Below are positions 1 through 8,651 of a stretch of DNA of 64,000 bases, one piece after another. The notes beneath the pieces were generated by a model. That model was not told the DNA's origin and made no database searches. It saw nothing but the letters and a program-made list of their open reading frames with translations. Every line of letters starts with the position of its first letter. Positions within the stretch are counted from its first letter, which is position 1. A program made the position numbers and the translations under genes. Source of the stretch: CAXBCP01 sp963974055 (lineage in GTDB: Bacteria > Pseudomonadota > Alphaproteobacteria > MPNO01 > UBA830); contig CAXBCP010000011.1 in assembly GCA_963974055.1 (NCBI GenBank), positions 71,676 through 135,675 on the forward strand, written 5' to 3'.

Positions 1-570
1 TTGCCGGTCGACGTAAAAGCATTCGCCTGTTTCATCCCTGGTTGCTTTCCCGCCGGGTCTGTCGAATAGCCGGGCGGCTTCGGTGCGGCTGATTTTGCCA
101 TCGAGATTGCGGTCTATCCGGTCGAACCGCCAATTCGCAGGCGATGCAAATTCCGACATCGAAAGCCGGCCGTCACTATTCGAATCCAGAACGCCGAACC
201 GGTTTTCGCCTTCGGCGGGATCTTTGCGCTGACCAATATATTCAGGTTTGCTGACGAACTTGTCGCGGGAAATATCCATCGCTTCGAACCGGCGGCGAAT
301 GCTCTCGAAGAGTTCGTTTTTGGTTATTTCTTCGTTCTTGTCGATGTCGAGCCGGTCGAACCATTGGCGCGCCTTTTCTTCGGGGGTGCGGCCGGCGCTG
401 ATCCGCTCACGGATACGATCGAGAACGCTGCCTGATTTTCCGGACAACGCGGCCGTTTTCCCGGTAGAATTTTGCGCTGAGGACTCTGCGGGGGCGTTCA
501 CCATTGCGACGATCATCGCCGCAGATGCCAGTTTAACAAAACCCGGCAGGAAGGCTTCTTTACAAAGCAT
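1..570 (-). CDS. Secreted EF-hand calcium-binding protein (C-terminus outside window)
   Basis: The minus-strand frame is open from the ATG at 570 to the window edge, giving 190 codons with no stop. A Shine-Dalgarno-like AAGGGAG lies about 9 bases upstream. Residues 12-32 look like a Sec signal peptide ending in ESSAQ. Three canonical EF-hand loops are visible: D75-E86 (DIDKNEEITKNE), D129-E140 (DSNSDGRLSMSE) and D153-E164 (DRNLDGKISRTE), each with acidic or Asn ligands at positions 1, 3, 5 and 12. EF-hand proteins of this kind bind calcium in the periplasm or outside the cell. The target of this one cannot be read from the sequence. The gene is divergent from the kelch-like gene that follows. 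Confidence 0.8.
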   Translation of the reverse strand, partial: MLCKEAFLPGFVKLASAAMIVAMVNAPAESSAQNSTGKTAALSGKSGSVLDRIRERISAGRTPEEKARQWFDRLDIDKNEEITKNELFESIRRRFEAMDISRDKFVSKPEYIGQRKDPAEGENRFGVLDSNSDGRLSMSEFASPANWRFDRIDRNLDGKISRTEAARLFDRPGGKATRDETGECFYVDRQ

Positions 571-678
571 TTCTCACAACTCCCTTAACTACTAACTCAA
601 TACAATTTTATGCGCGTACTACCCTACATTATGATACTTACAGTTCGTTATTTCAACCTTTCTCTATCGTGGCGGAAA

Positions 679-1923
679 ATGCTGACCAGATGCCTTGCGG
701 CGATCGTCGCCGGTTCGTTTCTCTTTTTCAGTGCGCTGAATTCGGCGGCGACCAGGGCGCAGAATATATCCGCGGGCCTGCCGTCGCCAGCAGGGCAGAC
801 CATATCGAAAATCCGGTCGATGACGCCGGGAACATGGCTCGACCTCGGCCCGCCCGGGGCGGATCCCGAATTCGGACGCGCCCGTGGCCGAACGTGGACG
901 TCAAAGATGGCGTATTCCAGCGCCCTGGGCGGAGCGTTTTTATTCGGCGAGGGTGTTCACGGCTGGTTCAATTCATCGAACGGCCGCTACATGGACGGGT
1001 TGTGGCTATATGACGTGAACGGCCACAAGTGGGTCAATTTGCATCCCGGTACCGATACGCGGTCGCCGCCTCAACTGGTCGTCACCGGGGATGGTTTCGA
1101 AGGGATCGCGCCGGACCGGCCTGTCCCGATTGCAACGATGGTTCACGGCTATGAAATGATCGCATGGGATTCCGTGCGCCAGCTATTTCTCAGTATGCCC
1201 AACGGTCATAGCTATTTCGCGAAAGCCCTGCCGGACGTGGCCGAGTTCCGGAAAAAGAATGGGGCGCGCCTGAACAGGAAAAGGGCGAGTCCATGGATGT
1301 TCGACCCCTGGAACCGCAGATGGCATCGTTTGAAAACACGGACCGTCTCGCCCGGATCCGGATACGGTCACGTCCTGATGTTCGTCCCGTCGAAACGGAT
1401 GGTGCTTTTCTACAAACCGAAACAGGTCTTTTATTACGATCCGGACAAAAATGCCTGGCATGAGGTGGTGACGGGCGGTCCGAAGCCGCCCTTCGGCATA
1501 GACCCGACGGCCTGTCATGATCCGAAACGTGACCGGGTTTATATCGGCGGCGGCAACTACCCGGTGGCGAAGGGCCGGAACGCCCTGTGGATTTACGATG
1601 TCCCGGCAGGCCGGTGGTCGGACCCTGCGCCGTCCGGGTCGCCTGGGAGCAACCATTTCGGAACCAACGTCGCGATCATGGCGTGTGACAGTCGCAAGGA
1701 CCGGGTCTATTTGTTTCGGCACCGCGGTAACGGGCAGGGCGTGTATTCCTATGATGCGCGCAGCAATGCCTGGGGCGAGCGCCCCGTGCCCTTTCCCCGG
1801 TTCTGGCCGGCAGGACAAGCCGCCAACGGCTTTTTTCATCCTGAACTCGGCGTCCAGTTTATGTACGTTGCGTCGGACAGTCGGGATAACGGGCGGATGA
1901 TAGTCTACAAGCCGCCCCGGTGA
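679..1923 (+). CDS. Secreted kelch/galactose-oxidase-type beta-propeller protein
   Basis: This encodes 414 residues from ATG 679. An in-frame ATG at 610 would put 23 extra residues in front of the signal peptide, so 679 is preferred. The N-terminus MLTRCLAAIVAGSFLFF followed by AATRAQ is a Sec signal peptide. The mature part has repeated blades of kelch character, for example GLWLYDVNGHKWVNL, VFYYDPDKNAWHEV, LWIYDVPAGRWSD and VYSYDARSNAWGER. Each has the hydrophobic-Tyr-Asp-x(5)-Trp pattern of kelch repeats. No catalytic domain is recognised. Such propellers usually serve as extracellular binding scaffolds. It is divergent from the EF-hand protein, and both are exported, so they may be functionally linked. 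Confidence 0.7.
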   Translation: MLTRCLAAIVAGSFLFFSALNSAATRAQNISAGLPSPAGQTISKIRSMTPGTWLDLGPPGADPEFGRARGRTWTSKMAYSSALGGAFLFGEGVHGWFNSSNGRYMDGLWLYDVNGHKWVNLHPGTDTRSPPQLVVTGDGFEGIAPDRPVPIATMVHGYEMIAWDSVRQLFLSMPNGHSYFAKALPDVAEFRKKNGARLNRKRASPWMFDPWNRRWHRLKTRTVSPGSGYGHVLMFVPSKRMVLFYKPKQVFYYDPDKNAWHEVVTGGPKPPFGIDPTACHDPKRDRVYIGGGNYPVAKGRNALWIYDVPAGRWSDPAPSGSPGSNHFGTNVAIMACDSRKDRVYLFRHRGNGQGVYSYDARSNAWGERPVPFPRFWPAGQAANGFFHPELGVQFMYVASDSRDNGRMIVYKPPR

Positions 1924-2002
1924 CGGCAGCCAAACGTGGCTGGAACCTGCCGTGTGCCGGGGGGGAATTGTTCAGCCGGTATCTATCGCGTAATAACCGT
2001 CG

Positions 2003-4363
2003 ATGGATTTTTCACAACGCTTCCCGCCCGGTGTCGGCGGACTGGTCGGCCGGTCGGTTCCCCGTCTCGAGGACACCGAAATGCTTCGCGGCGCCGCGAC
2101 GTTTCTCGACGACATCCGCATTCCGAACGAAACCCATGTCGCGTTCGTGCGATCGATGGAGGCGCATGCGGATATCGAACGAATTGACATCGGCGCGGCG
2201 CGGACAGTCCCGGGTGTCATCGATATTCTGACAGGCGCGGATCTGACGGCGGACGGCATCGGCGGTGTGCCATGGGAGGTCCTTCCCGTTTCCGGAAAGA
2301 GCGGCAGGCCCGTCGAACCGGGGGACCCCGCGATTGCCCGCCCGCAGCCGGCAATGGTCACGGACCGCGCGGTTTTCGTCGGCCAGATTATCGCCATGGT
2401 GATCGCGGAGACCGCCAACGCGGCCCGTGACGGTGCGGAGCGGGTCGTTGTCGACTATCGGTCTCTGCCGGTTGTGACGGACGTAGAAGCCGCGACAGAG
2501 GCCGGCGCGCCGGTCATCGACCCTCAATTTCCCGATAACATATGCTTCCGGCTGGTATTCGGGGACAAGGAGCGGACAGACGCCGCATTTGAGCAGGCGG
2601 CGCACGTCACCCGTATCCGGCATGTGCAGAACCGCGGAGTCGGCGGGCCGATCGAAACGCGGGGCTATATCGGCGACTGGGATTCCGGCACCGGCAGGTT
2701 CACGCTGCATGCAACGGCGGGCAAACCGCACCCGGTTCGAAACACGCTCGCCCGGTTTTGTTTCTTTTGTCCGCCGGAGAATATCCGTGTCGTCGTCCCG
2801 CGTCTTGGCGGCGGGTTCGGCGCCAAGAATATCGCCTATTCGGAACAGGTTCTGGTGCTGTGGGCGGCGCGGCGCATCGGCCGTCCGGTCCGCTGGATAT
2901 CCGACAGGTCTGAATCCTTTATCAGCGATGTTCACACCCGCGACCTTGTCTCGCAGGCGGAATATGCCTTCGACGAAAATCACCGCATTCTGGCGATGCG
3001 GGTCATCAACAGCGGAAATCTGGGCGCCTATCTCGGGCCGCGAGCGGTGAACCCGGTCCGGAATTCCATCAAGATTGCGCCGTCCGTCTATGACGTTCCC
3101 CTCGGCTATCTTGAAGCACGGGGGGTGCTGACGAATACGGTGCCGACCTGTCCGATCCGGGGGGCGGGGGAACCGGAAGGGCAATACACGCCCGAACGCC
3201 TGATGGATGCGGCCGCGGCCGAACTGGGGATCGACCGGATCGAGCTGCGCCGCCGCAATCTGATCGCGCCCGGGCAGTTGCCCTATCGGACGATTTCGCA
3301 ACTCGAATACGATTGTGGAGATTTTGCGGCGAACCTGGACCGTGCTCTGACGTTGTCCGACCGGTCGGGATACGAGGACCGGCGGGCCGAATCTGCGGCC
3401 CGGGGGCTGCTGCGCGGGTTCGGTGTATGCAATACGATCGAGGCATTGGGATTCGGGCTCGACGAAGAAGCGGATATACGCTGCATACCCGGCGGCGGGG
3501 TGGAACTGCGCATCGGGTCGATGTCGAACGGGCAGGGCCACGACACCATTTACGCCCAGATTCTGGCCGGCAAGCTCGGACTCCCGGTCGAAGCGGTACG
3601 CGTTATTCAGGGGGACACCGACGATATCGCCTACGGCACCGGCACCGGCGCCTGCCGCTCGATCATCGTCGGCGGCTCCGCCGTTTTCGAAACCACCGAC
3701 AGGGTTATTGAAAAAGGACGGCAGATTGCCGCTGTGTTGCTGGAATCCGCCGTTGAAGATCTCGAATTTCTCGACGGGCATTATGCAGTTGCCGGAACGG
3801 ACCGGAAGATTGGCTTTGCCGGTGTTGTCGAACACGCCGGTGGCATTGACGCCAGGGACCGGTTTCAGCCGAACGACTTTACCTATCCGAACGGAACCCA
3901 TTGCTGCGAGTTGGAGGTCGACCCTGAAACCGGCCATGTTTCGATCGATCGGTATGTCATGGTGCATGACTGCGGAACGCCGGTGAACCCGATGCTCGTC
4001 GAAGCCCAGCTTCACGGCGGGGTTGTTCATGGCCTGGGACAGGCGTTTTCCGAGCATCTTGTTTACGACCGCGACAGCGGGCAGGTGCTCTCCGGCTCGT
4101 TTCTCGACTACGGTATGCCGCGCGCCGACGATATTCCGGCGCCGTCCTTCCTGTGCGAACTCAACCCGGTGCCGACGATGACCAATCCGCTGGGCGCAAA
4201 GGCGGTGGGGGAGGCCGGGGTCGCGATTTCCCCGATACTTGCGGTGAACGCCGTTCTGGATGCGTTGCGGCCGCTCGGGGTGACGGATATTTCCATGCCT
4301 ATGACGCCGCAGAAGGTCCGGTCGGCGGTGGCGCAGGCGACGGCACCGAACGGGAATTCCTGA
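2003..4363 (+). CDS. Molybdopterin-binding hydroxylase large subunit (xanthine dehydrogenase/CoxL family)
   Basis: This 786-residue protein has the full length and architecture of the large, molybdenum-cofactor-binding subunit of the xanthine dehydrogenase/CO dehydrogenase family. An N-terminal aldehyde-oxidase a/b hammerhead (VGRSVPRLEDTEMLRG) precedes the Mo-binding region with GGGFGAKN, the loop CPIRGAGEPEG, and NGQGHDT. The conserved terminal KAVGEAGV supplies the catalytic Glu737. These enzymes hydroxylate aldehydes or heteroaromatics using water and need separate 2Fe-2S and FAD subunits, neither of which is encoded nearby. The usual YRGAGRPE loop is altered to IRGAGEPE, so the substrate pocket may differ. 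A TRAP transporter follows and may supply the substrate. The substrate itself is unknown. Confidence 0.88.
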   Translation: MDFSQRFPPGVGGLVGRSVPRLEDTEMLRGAATFLDDIRIPNETHVAFVRSMEAHADIERIDIGAARTVPGVIDILTGADLTADGIGGVPWEVLPVSGKSGRPVEPGDPAIARPQPAMVTDRAVFVGQIIAMVIAETANAARDGAERVVVDYRSLPVVTDVEAATEAGAPVIDPQFPDNICFRLVFGDKERTDAAFEQAAHVTRIRHVQNRGVGGPIETRGYIGDWDSGTGRFTLHATAGKPHPVRNTLARFCFFCPPENIRVVVPRLGGGFGAKNIAYSEQVLVLWAARRIGRPVRWISDRSESFISDVHTRDLVSQAEYAFDENHRILAMRVINSGNLGAYLGPRAVNPVRNSIKIAPSVYDVPLGYLEARGVLTNTVPTCPIRGAGEPEGQYTPERLMDAAAAELGIDRIELRRRNLIAPGQLPYRTISQLEYDCGDFAANLDRALTLSDRSGYEDRRAESAARGLLRGFGVCNTIEALGFGLDEEADIRCIPGGGVELRIGSMSNGQGHDTIYAQILAGKLGLPVEAVRVIQGDTDDIAYGTGTGACRSIIVGGSAVFETTDRVIEKGRQIAAVLLESAVEDLEFLDGHYAVAGTDRKIGFAGVVEHAGGIDARDRFQPNDFTYPNGTHCCELEVDPETGHVSIDRYVMVHDCGTPVNPMLVEAQLHGGVVHGLGQAFSEHLVYDRDSGQVLSGSFLDYGMPRADDIPAPSFLCELNPVPTMTNPLGAKAVGEAGVAISPILAVNAVLDALRPLGVTDISMPMTPQKVRSAVAQATAPNGNS

Positions 4364-4657
4364 CGACCGGTTATCGCGAATTTCGCGCTATAGGGGGCGC
4401 TGCGCCGAATGCCGGTGCAAACCGCGAACGGTCTTTATCGCCGTCACCATACCGAATCGTATGGCCCGAACCCGGGAATGAGCAGCGGGAAAGCCAGAAC
4501 CACGGTATTTCAGCGCTTGTTGGCGACGAAACCTCAAAGTTTCCGCCGTTTAGGGCGTTTGACATGAAATGAAACAGACGGCAGTATCCGCCGCAATATA
4601 AACCGGGGAAAAGCCCCCAACCGTTATTTTACCGCCAGACATATCAGGGAGTACCTC

Positions 4658-5692
4658 ATGTCAAAGATTACCATCGGAATTGGCGCTGTTGCCATCGCCG
4701 CCGCAGCGATTTCGTCGCCCGCGCTCGCGAAAGACAAACTGACCTCGGTCACCGCCCTTCAGACCAACAACGCGATGTCGCAGAGCTTTCTGACGACCTT
4801 CGTTGCACCGCTGAACAAGAAAGCGGGCGATGCGCTTAACATCAGCTACATCGGCGGCCAGGAAGTCGTTCCGCCGCGCAAGGCGGCCAACGCCCTGAAG
4901 CGCGGTCAGTTCGACATGCTGCATTCGCCCTCGTCCTACTATATCGGTACGGTGCCGGAAGCCTATGCGCTGCTCGCCAGCAATCACGGCCCGAAAGCGG
5001 TTCGCAAGAACGGCGGTTGGGAAGTTCTCCAGGATATCTGGGCGAAAAAGGCCGGTGCCTATCTTCTGGCCTGGGGCGAGAGCATGACGTCCTATCACAT
5101 GTACCTCGCGAAAAAGCCGCCGATGAAAGACGGGCTGCCCGATCTGACCGGCTTCAAGATGCGTGCGACCGGCACCTATCGCCCGCTGTTCCGTGCCCTT
5201 GGCGCGACGACCATCAACATCAAGTCGAGCGAAGTCATCAACGCCGTCCAGCGCGGCACCGTTGACGGGTTCGGCTTTACCGATCAGCCGGCGTCGGTCG
5301 GCTTCCAGGAAGTCATCAAGTACCGCGTGGTACCGAATTTCTACCAGACGAATACCGTCATAACGGTGAATCTGGACGCCTGGAAGGCAATGAGCGCCGC
5401 GCAGAAGAAGATGCTCACGGAGGTCGGCATCGAATATGAAACGGCTTCGGTGTTGTGGTCGGAAGATTTCCGTAAGGGCGACGAGCAAAAGCTGAAGGCT
5501 GCCGGCGCAGAGGATATCGTGCTGTCGAAGGATGCGGCGGCGCGTTACCTGGAAATCGCGCATGGTGAAATCTGGAAAGAGCTCGCCAAACGGTCCGATC
5601 ACGCCGAGAAATTGCGGCCGCTGCTCTACGTTCCGGGCAAGCCCCAGTTCCAGGTGGATGCGGCATCGCTCGGCGCGCGGCACCGCAACTAA
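4658..5692 (+). CDS. dctP: TRAP transporter substrate-binding protein, DctP family
   Basis: This 344-residue periplasmic solute receptor has a clear Sec signal peptide (AIAAAAISSPALA, cleavage before KDKLT). AGGGAG precedes the ATG. The DctP signature is present: a central segment GFKMRATGTYRPLFRALGA carrying the conserved arginine that binds a substrate carboxylate, then VINAVQRGTVDGFGF. The DctQ and DctM genes follow directly in the same direction. The receptor should capture an organic acid for Na+-coupled import. The adjacent molybdenum hydroxylase suggests an aromatic or heterocyclic acid, which is only an inference from position. Confidence 0.92.
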   Translation: MSKITIGIGAVAIAAAAISSPALAKDKLTSVTALQTNNAMSQSFLTTFVAPLNKKAGDALNISYIGGQEVVPPRKAANALKRGQFDMLHSPSSYYIGTVPEAYALLASNHGPKAVRKNGGWEVLQDIWAKKAGAYLLAWGESMTSYHMYLAKKPPMKDGLPDLTGFKMRATGTYRPLFRALGATTINIKSSEVINAVQRGTVDGFGFTDQPASVGFQEVIKYRVVPNFYQTNTVITVNLDAWKAMSAAQKKMLTEVGIEYETASVLWSEDFRKGDEQKLKAAGAEDIVLSKDAAARYLEIAHGEIWKELAKRSDHAEKLRPLLYVPGKPQFQVDAASLGARHRN

Positions 5693-5723
5693 GCGCCGCG
5701 AACCGGTAAAGGTCTGAACGTCC

Positions 5724-6239
5724 ATGGATGCCTTTGACAAGGCTGCAGGACATACTGTGACGGCGCTGGCCTACGTGGCCTGCGCCGTCATACCCTGCAT
5801 GTTCACAATGATCGTTATCGACGTTTCGATGCGGACAGTGGGGATGAACCCGCCGCTCTTTACGTCGTCGATCGTGGAATACGCTCTGCTGTACGTTGCC
5901 ATGTTCTCGGCGCCGTGGCTGGTCCGCGAGAAGGGCCACGTTGCGATCGAGGCGTTGCTGTCGATATGCCCCAAGATCCTTCAGCGGATACTTGCGTTTA
6001 TTGTCTATCTTACCTGCACATCGGCGTCGTTATTGTTTGCCTGGTTTTCCTGGCAGCTTTTCATTGACGCCGCAGAATCCGGCCAACTCGACATCCGTGG
6101 TGTCGACATGCCGTACTGGGCGCAGTTTCTTCCGATGTTCATAGGGTTCGCGCTGGTGGCGGTGGAATTTCTGTTCTATCTCCTGGGACGGCGTCACTAC
6201 TATTCCTACGATCTCGGCGAAGTTAAGGATTCGGTCTAA
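5724..6239 (+). CDS. dctQ: TRAP transporter small permease, DctQ family
   Basis: This 171-residue membrane protein has four predicted hydrophobic segments, about residues 10-33, 48-66, 88-115 and 130-155. This is the normal size and topology of the DctQ small subunit. It carries the family-typical stretch APWLVREKGHVAIEALL between segments two and three. It lies 31 bp after the receptor gene and 2 bp before the large permease gene, so the three are surely co-transcribed. DctQ stabilises the large permease and forms part of the membrane complex that docks the receptor. Confidence 0.9.
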   Translation: MDAFDKAAGHTVTALAYVACAVIPCMFTMIVIDVSMRTVGMNPPLFTSSIVEYALLYVAMFSAPWLVREKGHVAIEALLSICPKILQRILAFIVYLTCTSASLLFAWFSWQLFIDAAESGQLDIRGVDMPYWAQFLPMFIGFALVAVEFLFYLLGRRHYYSYDLGEVKDSV

Positions 6240-6241
6240 AA

Positions 6242-7597
6242 ATGGTCCTCGAGTGGTACTGGGCGGGGAGTATTCTCCTCGGCTGCGTTGTCGCTGGCAT
6301 GGCGATGGGGTTTCCCGTCGCTTTTACCTTTCTGGTCACGAACATCATCGGCACCTGCGTCTTTGTCGTTCGGAATTACGAGACCTTCGGAGAGTTCGTC
6401 ACCGAAGCGATGAACAAGGTGCCGCAGGTTGTCGATAACGCGCCGCAGTTGATCACGAGCTTCACGCTGTCTCCGATCCCGATGTTTATTCTGATGGGAT
6501 CGCTGTTTTTCCACACCGGGCTTGCGATCCGCGTGTTCGATGCACTCGACAAGCTGCTCGGGCGCATACCGGGCCGCCTGTGCTATCTGACGGTTGTCGG
6601 CGGGTCGCTGTTCTCGACGCTGACAGGCTCGACCATGGCGAATACCGCCATGCTGGGCTCGCTGCTGGTGCCCGAAATGCAACGGCGCGGCTACAGCAAA
6701 CGCATGTCGATGGGGCCGATCCTCGGGACCGGCGGACTGGCGATGATCATTCCGCCGTCGTCGCTGGGCGTCCTGCTGGCCAGCATATCGGGCGTCGATG
6801 TCGGCGCGCTGCTGATCGCGGGAATCCTTCCCGGCGCGGTGCTCGCCGTTCTGTATGCGAGCATGATCACCCTGCAACTGGTGATCAATCCGGAGTCCGC
6901 ACCGTCCTACGAGATAGAACCGACGACCTGGAAAGAGAAACTCCATCAGGCCGTCGTCAACATCATGCCCATGGGCCTGATCGTTTTCATGGTGATCGGG
7001 TTTATCGTCCTGGGTTGGGCGACGCCTTCGGAATCCGCTTCGTTCGGGGTTGTCGGCGTGGTTATTCTCGCCACCGCGTTCGGCGTACTGAACTGGGAGT
7101 CGTTCAAGACATCCCTGATCGGGACGATCCGCGTCGTCGGTATGGTGTTCTTCATCCTGATGAACTCCACCGTGTTCAGCCAGCTTCTGTCGCTGTCGGG
7201 TGCCAGCCGCGGGCTCGTCCAGTGGGCGACCGCCTTCGACGTCGCACCCGTCATGATACTCGGGGCGATGTTCCTGGTTCTGATCATGCTCGGCATGTTC
7301 ATGGACCCGGTTTCGATGATGCTGATCACCGTGCCGATTTTCTATCCGATCGCGACCCAGCTCGGATACGACACGGTCTGGTTCTCGCTGATCGTTCTCA
7401 TGGCGCTGGAAATGAGCGCGACCACGCCGCCGTTCGGGTTATTGTTATTTATAATGATGGGGATGGTGAAGGGGACAACGCTGTGGCAGGTCGCGAGCGC
7501 GGCCGCACCGTTCCTGCTTTGCGACCTTATCCTCGTGTTCATCCTGATACTGGCGCCGGGGCTTGCGCTTTATCTGCCAAGTCTGATGAATAATTAG
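6242..7597 (+). CDS. dctM: TRAP transporter large permease, DctM family
   Basis: This 451-residue polytopic membrane protein has about 12 hydrophobic segments. DctM motifs include GSLFSTLTGSTMANTAMLG, GTGGLAMIIPPSS and the C-terminal ALEMSATTPPFGLLLF. These belong to the two Na+/substrate-binding hairpin repeats of the ion-transporter superfamily. The start codon lies 2 bp after the DctQ stop. A strong intrinsic terminator follows at 7668-7705, before the deacetylase gene, which marks the end of this transport operon. Confidence 0.93.
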   Translation: MVLEWYWAGSILLGCVVAGMAMGFPVAFTFLVTNIIGTCVFVVRNYETFGEFVTEAMNKVPQVVDNAPQLITSFTLSPIPMFILMGSLFFHTGLAIRVFDALDKLLGRIPGRLCYLTVVGGSLFSTLTGSTMANTAMLGSLLVPEMQRRGYSKRMSMGPILGTGGLAMIIPPSSLGVLLASISGVDVGALLIAGILPGAVLAVLYASMITLQLVINPESAPSYEIEPTTWKEKLHQAVVNIMPMGLIVFMVIGFIVLGWATPSESASFGVVGVVILATAFGVLNWESFKTSLIGTIRVVGMVFFILMNSTVFSQLLSLSGASRGLVQWATAFDVAPVMILGAMFLVLIMLGMFMDPVSMMLITVPIFYPIATQLGYDTVWFSLIVLMALEMSATTPPFGLLLFIMMGMVKGTTLWQVASAAAPFLLCDLILVFILILAPGLALYLPSLMNN

Positions 7598-7667
7598 CGA
7601 TGTTCGGACCCGGAATCCGTCTGGATTTCGCCTGAATATATCAATTTTCCGCACCGGCGGTTTTCGT

Positions 7668-7705
7668 CTCCGCGCACCGATTGTAAGGTGCGCGGAGATT
7701 TTTTT
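7668..7705 (+). terminator. Intrinsic terminator after the first TRAP operon
   Basis: Perfect 11-bp stem (CTCCGCGCACC at 7668-7678 with GGTGCGCGGAG at 7687-7697), 8-nt loop, then seven consecutive T from 7699. It separates dctPQM from the next gene, which has its own strong ribosome-binding site. Confidence 0.92.
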
Positions 7706-7730
7706 CGTTTGATGCCCAGGAGGTGCCCAG

Positions 7731-8603
7731 ATGGTCATGAAGCCGCGCGACCGTATCGACTATTCCGCCATGGCCGACCGCACGCCGCTGAAGCTGCCGG
7801 ACGGCAAACGCGTGGCGGTCTGGGTGATCGTCAATATCGAGAACTGGGATGTCGAAAAACCGATGGCGCGCACCGTTCTGCCGCCGCCCGGCGGTCAGGT
7901 TCACATCCCCGACATACCGAACTGGTCGTGGCAGGAATACGGCATGCGGGTCGGTTTCTGGCGGTTCCATGAAGCGCTGACGTCCCGCGGCATTCCCGCA
8001 ACGCTGTCGGTGAACGGGTCTGTCTGCACCCAGTATCCGCGCCTTGCCCAGGCGGCGCACGATGCCGGCTGGGAATTTCTCGGTCACGCCTATCATCAGC
8101 GCCCGACGCATCTTATCGAGGATCAGCCTGCCGATATCCGCGCGACGATGGATGCGATCCGTGATTTCACCGGCAAGCCGCCGCGCGGCTGGATGGGGCC
8201 GGGGCTGACGGAAACGTTCGAGACGCCGGATTACCTGAAGGAAGCGGGCATCGAATACGTTGCCGATTTCCCGATGGACGATCAGCCGTTCGACGTGAAG
8301 ACCGAGCACGGTCCCCTGGTATCGATCCCCTATACGGTGGAGCTCAACGATATCCCGATGATGGTCGTCCAGCATCACAAGGCGGCTGAATTTTACGACC
8401 GCTGCATGGACAATTTCGAACGCCTCTACCAGGAAGGCGAACACAACGCCCGGGTCATGGCGATCGCCGTGCACCCGTATATTTCGGGCACGCCGTTCCG
8501 CATCAAGTATTTTGAAAAGGTTCTCGACGAGATTTCAAAACACGACGATGTCGCGTTGTGGACCGGCGGTCAGGTCTGCGACTGGTACAAGTCGGTCACC
8601 TGA
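7731..8603 (+). CDS. Polysaccharide deacetylase (NodB/CE4) family hydrolase, allantoinase-like
   Basis: This 290-residue protein is preceded by an excellent CAGGAGG ribosome-binding site. It fits the short PuuE/allantoinase-like branch of the NodB-homology family better than true chitin deacetylases, because it has no signal peptide. Key segments are WVIVNIENWDVEKP, IPATLSVNGSVC, EFLGHAYHQRPTH (metal-ligand histidines) and GWMGPGLTETFET, with VHPYISGTPFRIKYF near the C-terminus. Members of this branch hydrolyse cyclic amides or imides. Next to a heteroaromatic-type molybdenum hydroxylase and TRAP transporters it could open a nitrogen heterocycle, which is inference. It converges on the following minus-strand TRAP operon. 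Confidence 0.82.
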   Translation: MVMKPRDRIDYSAMADRTPLKLPDGKRVAVWVIVNIENWDVEKPMARTVLPPPGGQVHIPDIPNWSWQEYGMRVGFWRFHEALTSRGIPATLSVNGSVCTQYPRLAQAAHDAGWEFLGHAYHQRPTHLIEDQPADIRATMDAIRDFTGKPPRGWMGPGLTETFETPDYLKEAGIEYVADFPMDDQPFDVKTEHGPLVSIPYTVELNDIPMMVVQHHKAAEFYDRCMDNFERLYQEGEHNARVMAIAVHPYISGTPFRIKYFEKVLDEISKHDDVALWTGGQVCDWYKSVT

Positions 8604-8651
8604 GCGAAGGCCGTTCGTTCTTCCCTGCGTTCCCGGCGGTTGCGGTCCCCG

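Noticed and set aside
2012..4057. Long 681-codon open frame on the minus strand
   Set aside because: It is the antisense shadow of the molybdenum hydroxylase gene; the plus strand has clear family motifs and the minus frame has none.
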